The translations under genes and the position numbers were made by a program. Below, piece by piece: positions 16,875-24,455 of a stretch of 28,855 nucleotides of DNA (its first letter is position 1; every line of letters begins with the position of its first letter). The stretch is taken from IMG/VR virus record IMGVR_UViG_3300029319_000282, positions 1-28,855 of that record; one strand, 5' to 3'. The notes under the pieces are model-generated. The model ran no database searches. It was not told where the DNA came from and was given only the letters and a program-made list of their open reading frames with translations. The DNA comes from a virus.

Positions 16875-19800
16875 TATTACTATAGCCTGATTGTTTCTTG
16901 ATTTCTAATAGTGTATCTACAGTATCTCTCATTTGTTCGATATGAGATACAATAACAACAAATTGGAATTGTGTTTTTAGATACTGAAAGAAGTTGTATA
17001 TAGAGTTTAGGTTATCACTATCCATAGAGCCAAATCCCTCATCTATAGCGAGGAAGTTACCTCTTGGTAGATTACATACATTTATTAAACCAACTCGGAG
17101 AGCGAGTGATGATATGAATCTTTCCATACCACTTGATAACTCAAGAGGCCAGATATTATCATCATCATAAACAATATGATTGTTGATGGTTTTCCCATCC
17201 ATTTCGAAAATAATACCAAAATCTACGATTTGAGATAGGATATTGTTCACCTCGCCCTCTATAGTTGGTAAAGCATCTTGTATTAGTTTATATGGAACAC
17301 CATCCCTACTAACAGCGCTTAAGTAGTATTGATAAGCACCTACCTTATCTTCTAACTCTTCCATTTCACTAATACTCTTTAACAAACCTTTTCTTTTACT
17401 ATCTAATACTGCTATATTTTTATCAGCATCATATTTTTTACCAGCATATTCCTTAATACCAGATTCTAGTATACTAATCTCTGTATCACATTCCTCTATT
17501 TTTTTCTCTACAATTCTATTGTGTATAATAGATTTTTTTTGTCTTTCAAACTTATCTATATCTTCTAAGATATACTTTTTGTTTTGTTTTAAGGATTTAG
17601 CTTTTTCTATGATTACTTCTTTGTTATTTGATAGTTTTTGTAATTTTATATTTAAGTTTTCTACTATCTTTGTTAATGCGTTATACTCATCTTCTTTTAA
17701 TTCTAAACTATTCACTTTATTTTTTATCTTTTCTATATCCGACAAATATTCTGTTCTCTGCTCTTTATGTAATTGAATAGATTCAATAGCGTTTTTAGCA
17801 TCTTTTACAAATGGATTAGTTGTACAAGCATCACAATCTTCATTCCATTTCCAACTTTGTAATTTATCAATAGCGCCTTGTTCAACTTGTATTTCTGATT
17901 CTAAGGTTAGTATTAACTTTTCGTAATTAAGTAAATTTCTTTTCTCATTTTCAAGTTCAGATAAATCTGGCTTTGTAATATTAACTTTATTCTTTTTTAT
18001 TTCGTTTTCTACTTCTTCTATTCTTTCTTCTGTATTAGAAAACTCATCAGCTAAACTTTTAGTTTTTAATTTTACATCTTCTAAGTTTTCATTTAGTTCT
18101 TCAATATCTTTTACATTATCAATAGGTTTTAATTCTGATACTAACTTAAATCTTTTACTTTCTTCATCACTCTTTTCTTCCTCAATCTTTTGTAATTGAT
18201 TTGTAAAATCTTTTAGTTTTATTTTCTCTGAATCTATTAATGACATTGTTGTAGTTAGCTCATCTTCAAAGTTAGATTTTTGAAAACTTTTTAATATAGC
18301 TGATTCTTCTTTTACTTTCTCAGATGCTAACTGCCATAACTTATCAAACACACCAATACCCATAAATTGAGCTAATAATTCTTTCTTTTCTTTTTGTGTT
18401 TTATCAAGAAATATACCTGAGTTATTCTGAGATGATAATGTTGTTAAAAGAAAATCATCGTAGTTACCAATAACATTTTTAATGTTGTTGTTAGTTGTTC
18501 TTCTTTGGTCACCATTCATAGATATCATTTGATTTAGTGATTCATCCCACCTAGTAAAATTAACATCTACTTTTACGTGTCCATTACGTTGTTTTTTACC
18601 TTTTCTTTCAATGTAGTAATCTACACCATCAATTTCTATATTTAGCTTACATCTAAACCTATCTTTTTTATTATTTAAAACCATCTCTGCTTTATAAGCT
18701 CTACTACAATTATCAAATAAACAAAATGATAGTGCATCTAACATAGCAGATTTACCACTAGCATTAGGTGCAAATACTCCAATAATTCCATTTAGTTTAG
18801 TAAAGTCAACTACATTGTTTTCTCCATAACTAAACATATTATCAAACTCAAATTTCTTTATCTTCCAATTTATATTTCGTTGTACATCTTCTTCTGGTAA
18901 TACTTGATTTAATTCATCATTGATTTCTTTTATCTTTAGTTCAGTATTATCATCTACAAAGTATTCATCTTTTACGTAGTTTAAAATTAATTCGTTTTGG
19001 TAATCCACATTAGATACATCACCAATGCTTATTTTATTGCCTGTAGAATTATCTGTTATAATACTATCTACTTTATATATTTTACTTTCTGATAATTTAG
19101 GATTGTCATTTTTTATAATTGATAATACCTTTTTTAATTCTGTATCAGTTGTATTTTTAGAACGTAATCTTAACCTACCATTTTTTGGAATCAAAGTTGC
19201 CCAATCTTCAGTAACAATCTTTCCATCTACTACATCAATAGTTATGTGCCCATAATCATTAGGAAGTTCTTTATGTGTAAATGTACGTGATTCAACATCC
19301 CAAACAGATATTCCGTGTCCTAATAATGCTTCTCCATAGTTTTGTTGTACTAAGGAACCACAATATCTTATAATAGGTTTACCACTTGATTTATCATACT
19401 CTTGTAATGTTTGCATCTTATGAATATCGCCAAGTAAAACCATATCAAACCCATCCATACTTTCCATCTTAACTTTACTTGGTAGTTTAAAACCTAAATC
19501 TGTTAGTGATTGGTCTACTGTTCCGTGATACAACAATACTTTGGTATCACCCTCTACATTCTCAGCTCTAAGATAATCTTCCTCTTTATCCCAAACATCC
19601 CATACAACAAATGATACATCAGCAAACTTGTAGACACCACTATCTTTAAAGTAATATAGATTTGGATGATTTAGATTCTCTACAATCGGTGTCAATACAT
19701 CTAATCTATGCTGATTATTTAGATTACAATCGTGATTACCTGCGATTATTATTGTTGGAACTATATCAGATAAGTTTTTAAATAACCTCGACAACTGGTC

Positions 19801-20019
19801 TACTAACTCAGGCGACATCTCTGTTTTACTATGTGCTATATCACCACCAATATAAACAACACTATCTTCAGGTTGTTTTTTTATCTCTTCATAAAGTTTA
19901 TTGAATACTAATTCAAATTCTTTATGTCTTTTAAGATTTCTTATTTGTATGTCTGATATATGATATATTCTTTTTAACTTATCTATTGAAGTATCAATAA
20001 CTCTTGTTTCGTTTTTCAA
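16855..20019 (-). CDS. Fused recombination nuclease: Mre11/SbcD (gp47) joined to Rad50/SbcC (gp46)
   Basis: This 1054-residue protein joins two proteins that are separate in T4. Residues 15-270 are a metallophosphoesterase with SDIQ (22-25), GGD (58-60), GNHD (94-97), His165 and GDIH (197-200). From about residue 387 it is a Rad50-type ATPase: variant Walker A APNASGKS (417-424), long Lys/Glu-rich coiled coil, zinc hook CDAC (Cys729, Cys732), second coil, signature LSSGME near 958 and Walker B LAIDEGF near 990. The complex should trim DNA ends for recombination-dependent replication and degrade DNA. The start codon is TTG, with AAGGAAG about nine bases upstream, and it overlaps the primase gene by 26 bases. 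The first metal motif normally reads DxH; here the His is Gln25. The function is secure by family; nuclease activity is less so. Confidence 0.9.
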   Translation of the reverse strand: MKNETRVIDTSIDKLKRIYHISDIQIRNLKRHKEFELVFNKLYEEIKKQPEDSVVYIGGDIAHSKTEMSPELVDQLSRLFKNLSDIVPTIIIAGNHDCNLNNQHRLDVLTPIVENLNHPNLYYFKDSGVYKFADVSFVVWDVWDKEEDYLRAENVEGDTKVLLYHGTVDQSLTDLGFKLPSKVKMESMDGFDMVLLGDIHKMQTLQEYDKSSGKPIIRYCGSLVQQNYGEALLGHGISVWDVESRTFTHKELPNDYGHITIDVVDGKIVTEDWATLIPKNGRLRLRSKNTTDTELKKVLSIIKNDNPKLSESKIYKVDSIITDNSTGNKISIGDVSNVDYQNELILNYVKDEYFVDDNTELKIKEINDELNQVLPEEDVQRNINWKIKKFEFDNMFSYGENNVVDFTKLNGIIGVFAPNASGKSAMLDALSFCLFDNCSRAYKAEMVLNNKKDRFRCKLNIEIDGVDYYIERKGKKQRNGHVKVDVNFTRWDESLNQMISMNGDQRRTTNNNIKNVIGNYDDFLLTTLSSQNNSGIFLDKTQKEKKELLAQFMGIGVFDKLWQLASEKVKEESAILKSFQKSNFEDELTTTMSLIDSEKIKLKDFTNQLQKIEEEKSDEESKRFKLVSELKPIDNVKDIEELNENLEDVKLKTKSLADEFSNTEERIEEVENEIKKNKVNITKPDLSELENEKRNLLNYEKLILTLESEIQVEQGAIDKLQSWKWNEDCDACTTNPFVKDAKNAIESIQLHKEQRTEYLSDIEKIKNKVNSLELKEDEYNALTKIVENLNIKLQKLSNNKEVIIEKAKSLKQNKKYILEDIDKFERQKKSIIHNRIVEKKIEECDTEISILESGIKEYAGKKYDADKNIAVLDSKRKGLLKSISEMEELEDKVGAYQYYLSAVSRDGVPYKLIQDALPTIEGEVNNILSQIVDFGIIFEMDGKTINNHIVYDDDNIWPLELSSGMERFISSLALRVGLINVCNLPRGNFLAIDEGFGSMDSDNLNSIYNFFQYLKTQFQFVVIVSHIEQMRDTVDTLLEIKKQSGYSNINFGFS

Positions 20020-20950
20020 AACCGCTTCCTTCTAACTTTGATTTAATGATATCATTAAAAGTTAGTTTATTTGTATTATCTATTTTCTCGGATATTTTGT
20101 TGTACCCTAATTCATTAGGATCATCTTTATCCATCTTTACCATTTTAGTTTGTATACCATAAGATTCTAAGTCTCTACTAAGTCTTAGAGAATCTACCTT
20201 AGCATCACCATCTAAAACAATGTAAGCTTCTTTTACTTTTTTATCAAGTAAAGCTAACATCAATTCTTTTGATATAACCTTACCTAACAATGGTATAGCA
20301 TTTCTTTTTATTGTCATAGCATCAAATACACCCTCACATAAGATAATTGGTTCTTCCCAATTAATATACATTTCAAAACAAATGATATTCTTACTTACAG
20401 GTGGGTTCTTGTACTTCATACCACGATCGTATAAATCTCTAGCTATAAAATAATTTAATCTACCATTTTTATCGTAGGATGGTATAATAATTCTATCTGA
20501 ATATTCTCCACTCTCACAGTAACCAACACCATATCTGATTATATCGTTATTGTCAAATCCTCTTTCTTTTAGAAAGTTTATACATCTTTTTTCTAATGGT
20601 GTGTTAAATGTATCATAGTTTAATCTTTTAAATTCTTTTGGTAGGCTTACCTTTATCTTTTGATTTTTAGATGTCTTTACAACATAGTAATCATCTTGTT
20701 CGTTTAGATATTCTTTTAAATCACTCCAATCAGATTGAGATACACCAACTGCTTTAAATAACTGATAAAAGTTATGTCCACCTTGATTTGATACCCAACA
20801 ATGCCACTTTTGACTTTTGATGTTTATTTGTAATTTAGGTTTATGATGAGTTATGAATGGTGACCAGAACATATACTCATCTGTCTTTTTTAATTTAGTA
20901 TATGTTGAACCAATCGCTCGAGATAAAATATTGAGTATTGTATTATCCAT
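19994..20950 (-). CDS. DnaG-type primase (gp61-like) with toprim domain and degenerate zinc site
   Basis: This 318-residue protein should make RNA primers for lagging-strand synthesis. Residues 27-68 align by pattern with a CHC2 zinc-binding domain: SPFITHHKPKLQIN, then KWHCWVSNQGGHNFYQLF. Only one metal Cys, Cys51, remains; the positions expected to be Cys are Ser30 and Ser54, so the zinc site looks lost. A catalytic core follows (about 110-195, with DRIIIPSYDKNGRLNYFIAR), and then the toprim domain with Glu206 in CEG and Asp247/Asp249 in LDGDA. There is no helicase domain, so a separate DnaB/gp41-like helicase is expected elsewhere. The start overlaps the nuclease gene upstream by 8 bases and the end overlaps the gp47-gp46 gene by 26. 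The length fits single-function phage primases. Confidence 0.85.
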   Translation of the reverse strand: MDNTILNILSRAIGSTYTKLKKTDEYMFWSPFITHHKPKLQINIKSQKWHCWVSNQGGHNFYQLFKAVGVSQSDWSDLKEYLNEQDDYYVVKTSKNQKIKVSLPKEFKRLNYDTFNTPLEKRCINFLKERGFDNNDIIRYGVGYCESGEYSDRIIIPSYDKNGRLNYFIARDLYDRGMKYKNPPVSKNIICFEMYINWEEPIILCEGVFDAMTIKRNAIPLLGKVISKELMLALLDKKVKEAYIVLDGDAKVDSLRLSRDLESYGIQTKMVKMDKDDPNELGYNKISEKIDNTNKLTFNDIIKSKLEGSGFEKRNKSY

Positions 20951-21278
20951 CTAATAACTTTAGTAGGTCTTTAAATTCTAAAACTGCGTAACGTTTACTT
21001 CTGTTTCTTTTAAATACCACTAAAGGTGTATGTTCATTTGCATTTTCTTCTGCTTGTTCAATCGCTGACCATATGTTAAGTTTCTCGTGAGCTTTACACT
21101 CTACAGAGAAAGGAAATAACTTTCTAGCAGCTGGTGATAATAATATATCTTCACCACTAGCACCCATACTTGTTGAACGAACATCATCTTCTTCTAACGA
21201 AGAAAATTTTTCAAGTATAAGCTCTTTTATTTCTTTTTGTAGTCTACGACCTTTTGCTTTTGCTGATTGAGTTTTCAA
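20943..21278 (-). CDS. PD-(D/E)XK nuclease, Holliday-junction-resolvase-like
   Basis: This 111-residue protein has the PD-(D/E)XK nuclease pattern: a basic first helix with Glu16 (KGRRLQKEI), Asp44 in SGEDILLSP, and Glu60-Cys-Lys62 in FPFSVECKA. IWSAIEQAEENA with Gln75 and strand PLVVFKR follow. The size and order match small phage resolvase/VRR-Nuc-like nucleases that act on branched DNA or process ends. It lies between a peptidase and the primase, in a DNA-metabolism block. The start read here is TTG at 21278. Only a distant AAGAAG lies upstream, so the start is the weakest part of the call, but the basic N-terminus belongs to the domain and no other good start exists. The exact cut is not known. 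Confidence 0.75.
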   Translation of the reverse strand: MKTQSAKAKGRRLQKEIKELILEKFSSLEEDDVRSTSMGASGEDILLSPAARKLFPFSVECKAHEKLNIWSAIEQAEENANEHTPLVVFKRNRSKRYAVLEFKDLLKLLDG

Positions 21279-21345
21279 TAATGGTATTATTTTCTTCTTA
21301 AATCTTTAAAACTTTTTCCAGTAAATAGGGTTTAAAAACCTGATA

Positions 21346-21732
21346 TTAAATTTTATTTTTCCACCTACGATATTCTTTTAATCCCCACGCCTCTGCCTGT
21401 TCTTCGAACTTATTATCATCGTGAAAATCACCACCTTTTTGTATAGCTAATTCACCAGCTATCTCATATTCTCTTTGATATCTAGCCTTACCTAATTTTT
21501 TTCTATCTAATGCGTGTTTGATTTCGTGTAGAACTGTTACTAAAAAATCTTTCATTGTTGGATATGATGGTTTTAGATTTATCGTATCTGATATCCAATC
21601 ATAATCTGCTTTATTATTACCACTCATCTTACCAAATCTTACCTTTGATTTTAGTTTATATGCTTTTACTAAACTCTTTGCAGTTTCTAAGTAATCAATT
21701 CTCTCAAGAAGTAGTGATTTTAATTTTATCAT
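21346..21732 (-). CDS. Small HExxH zinc peptidase with capsid-targeting-like N-terminus
   Basis: This 128-residue protein has a zincin motif at 69-73 (HEIKH, with His69, Glu70, His73) in the helix LVTVLHEIKHALD. The third ligand may be Glu111 or Glu114 in KFEEQAEAWG, or Glu90, as in SprT- or ImmA-like peptidases. The preceding strand DTINLKP fits the edge strand of the fold. Residues 1-10 (MIKLKSLLLE) match the kinase leader at 1688 in seven of the first ten positions or by similar residues, and end in L-L-E. It starts in an ATGA overlap with the upstream structural gene, with GAGG in front, so it is made with the tail proteins. The substrate is unknown; it may cut host proteins after injection. 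A non-packaged maturation role is the alternative. Confidence 0.72.
   Translation of the reverse strand: MIKLKSLLLERIDYLETAKSLVKAYKLKSKVRFGKMSGNNKADYDWISDTINLKPSYPTMKDFLVTVLHEIKHALDRKKLGKARYQREYEIAGELAIQKGGDFHDDNKFEEQAEAWGLKEYRRWKNKI
21703..21732 (-). other. Candidate capsid-targeting sequence (peptidase N-terminus)
   Basis: Residues 1-10 (MIKLKSLLLE, next residue Arg) repeat the leader of the kinase at 1688 at the protein level. The codons differ, so protein sequence has been kept rather than DNA recently copied. It ends in L-L-E, which fits T4-type prohead protease cleavage, though Arg after the cut is less typical than Gly or Ala. Confidence 0.45.
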
Positions 21733-22709
21733 ACATCGAACCTCACTACAAAATTCAACATCAAATCTTTATCATTTTTAATTGGATGAGCTAATTTACC
21801 AACAGCCATCAATTCGTTTTTATCGTTATACAATCCTATTGTACTTATGTAGGGTTCAAATAAACTACTTGTAGCCAAGTTAATAGATTCAGAGGCAGCA
21901 CTGTAACTACCACTAAAAGAACCTGTACCATTTGTTGGATTATCACCTGGTGGAAAAAATCTTTGTACAAAAGAAGCTGGTAAGCCTGATGGTATTTCGT
22001 GTCTACCACCTCTATTTTTAGCTATACTAATATTTGTTGTACCATTGAACTCATTTCTATCTACATAACAATTATACTCATATTCATAGTGTGTTTGAGT
22101 AGCTCTAAAATCAACTTCAAAACCATCACTACCTGTACCAGAACCTACAACAGAATAAGAACCTGTATCTGTTATTACCATCACACCGTGTGAGTAAAAT
22201 ATGTTACCCACAGAACCAGTCGCTCCCGAGGCAAATGATGATGAGTTAGCGTTATCGTATATGTTACCTTTACCATCATCTTTTAAGGTGTATGTAACAG
22301 CACCACCGTTATCCGTAATTGTTATAGAACCAGGCTTTACCTCTTCACCATATAATTGTTGTGGAAGAGTTATGACTTGAGCTGTACTATGTAAAGTCAT
22401 TTTCTTATCAGCTACATTACCAATACCAAAAGAATTGTAAGGTTCATCTTTTCTAGCATAGTATAATTGATTTATGGTAAACCAACTTGGTAAAGCATAA
22501 TATGTTGCGAATGGTTTGTTATCTGGTGATGGAGTTCCTTCAAAAAAACTAGCAGAATCTGCTGAGCCCGATGAAAATATATGGGCTGAACCACTCTCTA
22601 TAGAAAACCCAAAGACACCACTACCACTATCCATATCAGTAACAGCGAATTGTTTATGGGTCTTAAACGATTCTACTGAGGTATCACCGTCTTTGAAAGT
22701 CTTAAACAT
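21729..22709 (-). CDS. Structural protein, baseplate or tail associated (paralogue of next gene)
   Basis: This 326-residue protein is beta-rich, with many Gly, Ser, Asn and Asp and no membrane segment or signal peptide. GNIFYSHGVMVITDTGSY in the middle and STIGLYNDKNELMAVGKL from about 290 are patterns I associate with structural proteins of marine T4-like phages. The C-terminal block is shared with the gene at 22720. AAAGGAG immediately before the ATG is a strong ribosome-binding site. It overlaps the peptidase start in ATGA. The neighbours upstream are tail proteins, so a baseplate or fibre-connector role is likely. There is no motif that names it. Confidence 0.7.
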   Translation of the reverse strand: MFKTFKDGDTSVESFKTHKQFAVTDMDSGSGVFGFSIESGSAHIFSSGSADSASFFEGTPSPDNKPFATYYALPSWFTINQLYYARKDEPYNSFGIGNVADKKMTLHSTAQVITLPQQLYGEEVKPGSITITDNGGAVTYTLKDDGKGNIYDNANSSSFASGATGSVGNIFYSHGVMVITDTGSYSVVGSGTGSDGFEVDFRATQTHYEYEYNCYVDRNEFNGTTNISIAKNRGGRHEIPSGLPASFVQRFFPPGDNPTNGTGSFSGSYSAASESINLATSSLFEPYISTIGLYNDKNELMAVGKLAHPIKNDKDLMLNFVVRFDV

Positions 22710-22719
22710 ATGACTCCTT

Positions 22720-23745
22720 TTAGAAGTCTAACTTAACTTTGATTATAGCTTCTCTACTAAATGATTTTAAAAGCGGTTTACTTAATTTAGCTACAGCCAA
22801 TAGTTCGTTGTTATCATTATACAATCCAACTGTAGTTACATAAACCTTTGGATCGTTTTGCATAGAACTAACAGTTAAACTACCATCTGACTGAGTAAAG
22901 AAAGTTGGATTAGTACTAAAGTTATACTTCTTATTAGTTACTCTACAGAAGTAATGTGTAGTACTTAATTGTTCTTCTCTTCTAGCTACAAAGTTTGCAG
23001 AGCGTGATACAGCTGCAAAAAGTTTTTGTGAGTTGTTATGAGCAGCGTTTGAGCCAGTATTACTACCCAATGAAAGGTGTCCTTGGTCTAACTTTTGTCC
23101 ATTAAGAACAATAATACCCATATCTGGATAAAATAATCCATAAGCACCATCGGTTGTCTCACTAGCAGCCGCTGTATCTGTTACAGCATCACCACTTGCT
23201 ATAGTACCACTAACAACATTGAATACTCTACCACCTTGATTAACAGTTGGGTTTGTTGTTGCTCCACTATCATCGATTAATTTTACAGTACCACCACTAG
23301 CACTCATATGAAGTTCCCAGTTACCTGGATCCATTTTTTCTCTCATACGAGCTCTAGCCATAGATAAAACATAAACGTGTTTTCTATCTTTAGATGGTGT
23401 AAAAGTAAACTTATCATCATTTGGTGCCAACAATAAGTTTCTAAACTGAGAGTAGACAGCAGCTGAAGGTCTATCTGTATAAGAAGAACCTAAAACTCCA
23501 ATACTACCACTTCCATCGTAGTGTCCAAATGCTATTGAAAACTGAACTTCAGCTTCACTATCAGTTGCAGGACTTGTTTTGTAAACATCGTAAAAATATT
23601 TACCATTACTACTACTTTGAGCAGAAGATGTAAAGAATGTAGAAAGTGTTCCGACTCCACCACTAAACATTCCTGAACTTAAAGTTTGTTGAACTTCTGT
23701 TACAACATCTTCTTCATTATTAAATCCGGTGTATACTTCAGCCAT
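22720..23745 (-). CDS. Structural protein, baseplate or tail associated (paralogue of 21729 gene)
   Basis: This 341-residue protein is predicted to be beta-rich. Residues 201-215 (AYGLFYPDMGIIVLN) match in position the GNIFYSHGVMVIT block of the next gene. Residues 304-321 (TTVGLYNDNNELLAVAKL) match its C-terminal block. CRVTNKKYNFSTNPTFF (267-283) also has a counterpart there. The two are paralogues, ten bases apart. AGGAGT precedes the ATG. There is no enzyme motif, signal peptide or membrane segment. It follows the 210- and 1153-residue tail proteins, so it is likely part of the baseplate or the fibre base. Its exact place in the particle is unknown. Confidence 0.7.
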   Translation of the reverse strand: MAEVYTGFNNEEDVVTEVQQTLSSGMFSGGVGTLSTFFTSSAQSSSNGKYFYDVYKTSPATDSEAEVQFSIAFGHYDGSGSIGVLGSSYTDRPSAAVYSQFRNLLLAPNDDKFTFTPSKDRKHVYVLSMARARMREKMDPGNWELHMSASGGTVKLIDDSGATTNPTVNQGGRVFNVVSGTIASGDAVTDTAAASETTDGAYGLFYPDMGIIVLNGQKLDQGHLSLGSNTGSNAAHNNSQKLFAAVSRSANFVARREEQLSTTHYFCRVTNKKYNFSTNPTFFTQSDGSLTVSSMQNDPKVYVTTVGLYNDNNELLAVAKLSKPLLKSFSREAIIKVKLDF

Positions 23746-23754
23746 TTTTTACTC

Positions 23755-24387
23755 CTAACTATTTGCCGTTACGGTAACTGTGATTGTTTTAGAAGCGCCT
23801 GAATCATTACCGAATATTGTCATTTGAGTTGTTATAGTAGATGTAGTAGCTCTTGAAATCACGTTAACAGTTTTACCAACAACTGTAGTGCTTCTCTTTC
23901 TATCAGCATCACTCAAGAATACTGGTACCGTACCACCTCTTTGTTCAACACCACCACCAGCTGCGACAAATAAATCTGCTGCATCTGCGTTGTGTAATAT
24001 AAAGGTGTATCCATTCTTTCCATCGTTACCATTTGTTGTTGATGGTGATATAGTTTGTTGTTCGTTTGCAGTTGAAAAAGAAAGTGCAGAACTTGCCAAA
24101 GTAATAACTGGTAATTTAACAGTATTCTTTGGTAAGGTTACTAACTTATACCTCATAATCTGATTCTCATCAGGTATAGCTTCTATCAACGGCATATTTT
24201 CTATCGCCGCACCATATGAGTTAGTACCATCTGGATGAGATACATCATACAATGCGTAATCAATCTCATCATCACCAAGTGCAAACTTAGTAATTTTAAA
24301 TTCATTATTTCCTCTCGCTAGTAACTCCCTACCCTTTTTGGTTAGGATAGCATCTATCGTCTGCGATGTGTTATCAAGAAATCCCAT
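23755..24387 (-). CDS. Conserved phage structural protein, 210 aa
   Basis: The N-terminal half (MGFLDNTSQTIDAILTKKGR, then FKITKFALGDDEIDYALYD, then AIENMPLIEAIPDE) is a recognisable block that I recall from marine T4-like phage genomes, where it has no named function. The C-terminal half (about 110-210) is an Ig-like Thr/Val-rich sandwich. AGGAGC lies just before the ATG. The 68-base gap upstream (24388-24455) is AT-rich and holds no clear promoter on this strand. A tail or baseplate role is inferred from its neighbours. Confidence 0.68.
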   Translation of the reverse strand: MGFLDNTSQTIDAILTKKGRELLARGNNEFKITKFALGDDEIDYALYDVSHPDGTNSYGAAIENMPLIEAIPDENQIMRYKLVTLPKNTVKLPVITLASSALSFSTANEQQTISPSTTNGNDGKNGYTFILHNADAADLFVAAGGGVEQRGGTVPVFLSDADRKRSTTVVGKTVNVISRATTSTITTQMTIFGNDSGASKTITVTVTANS

Positions 24388-24455
24388 TTTTTGCTCCTAA
24401 AATAATATTCGGTAATATAACTATTTCTCTACTATAAATATACTTTATCATTAAA

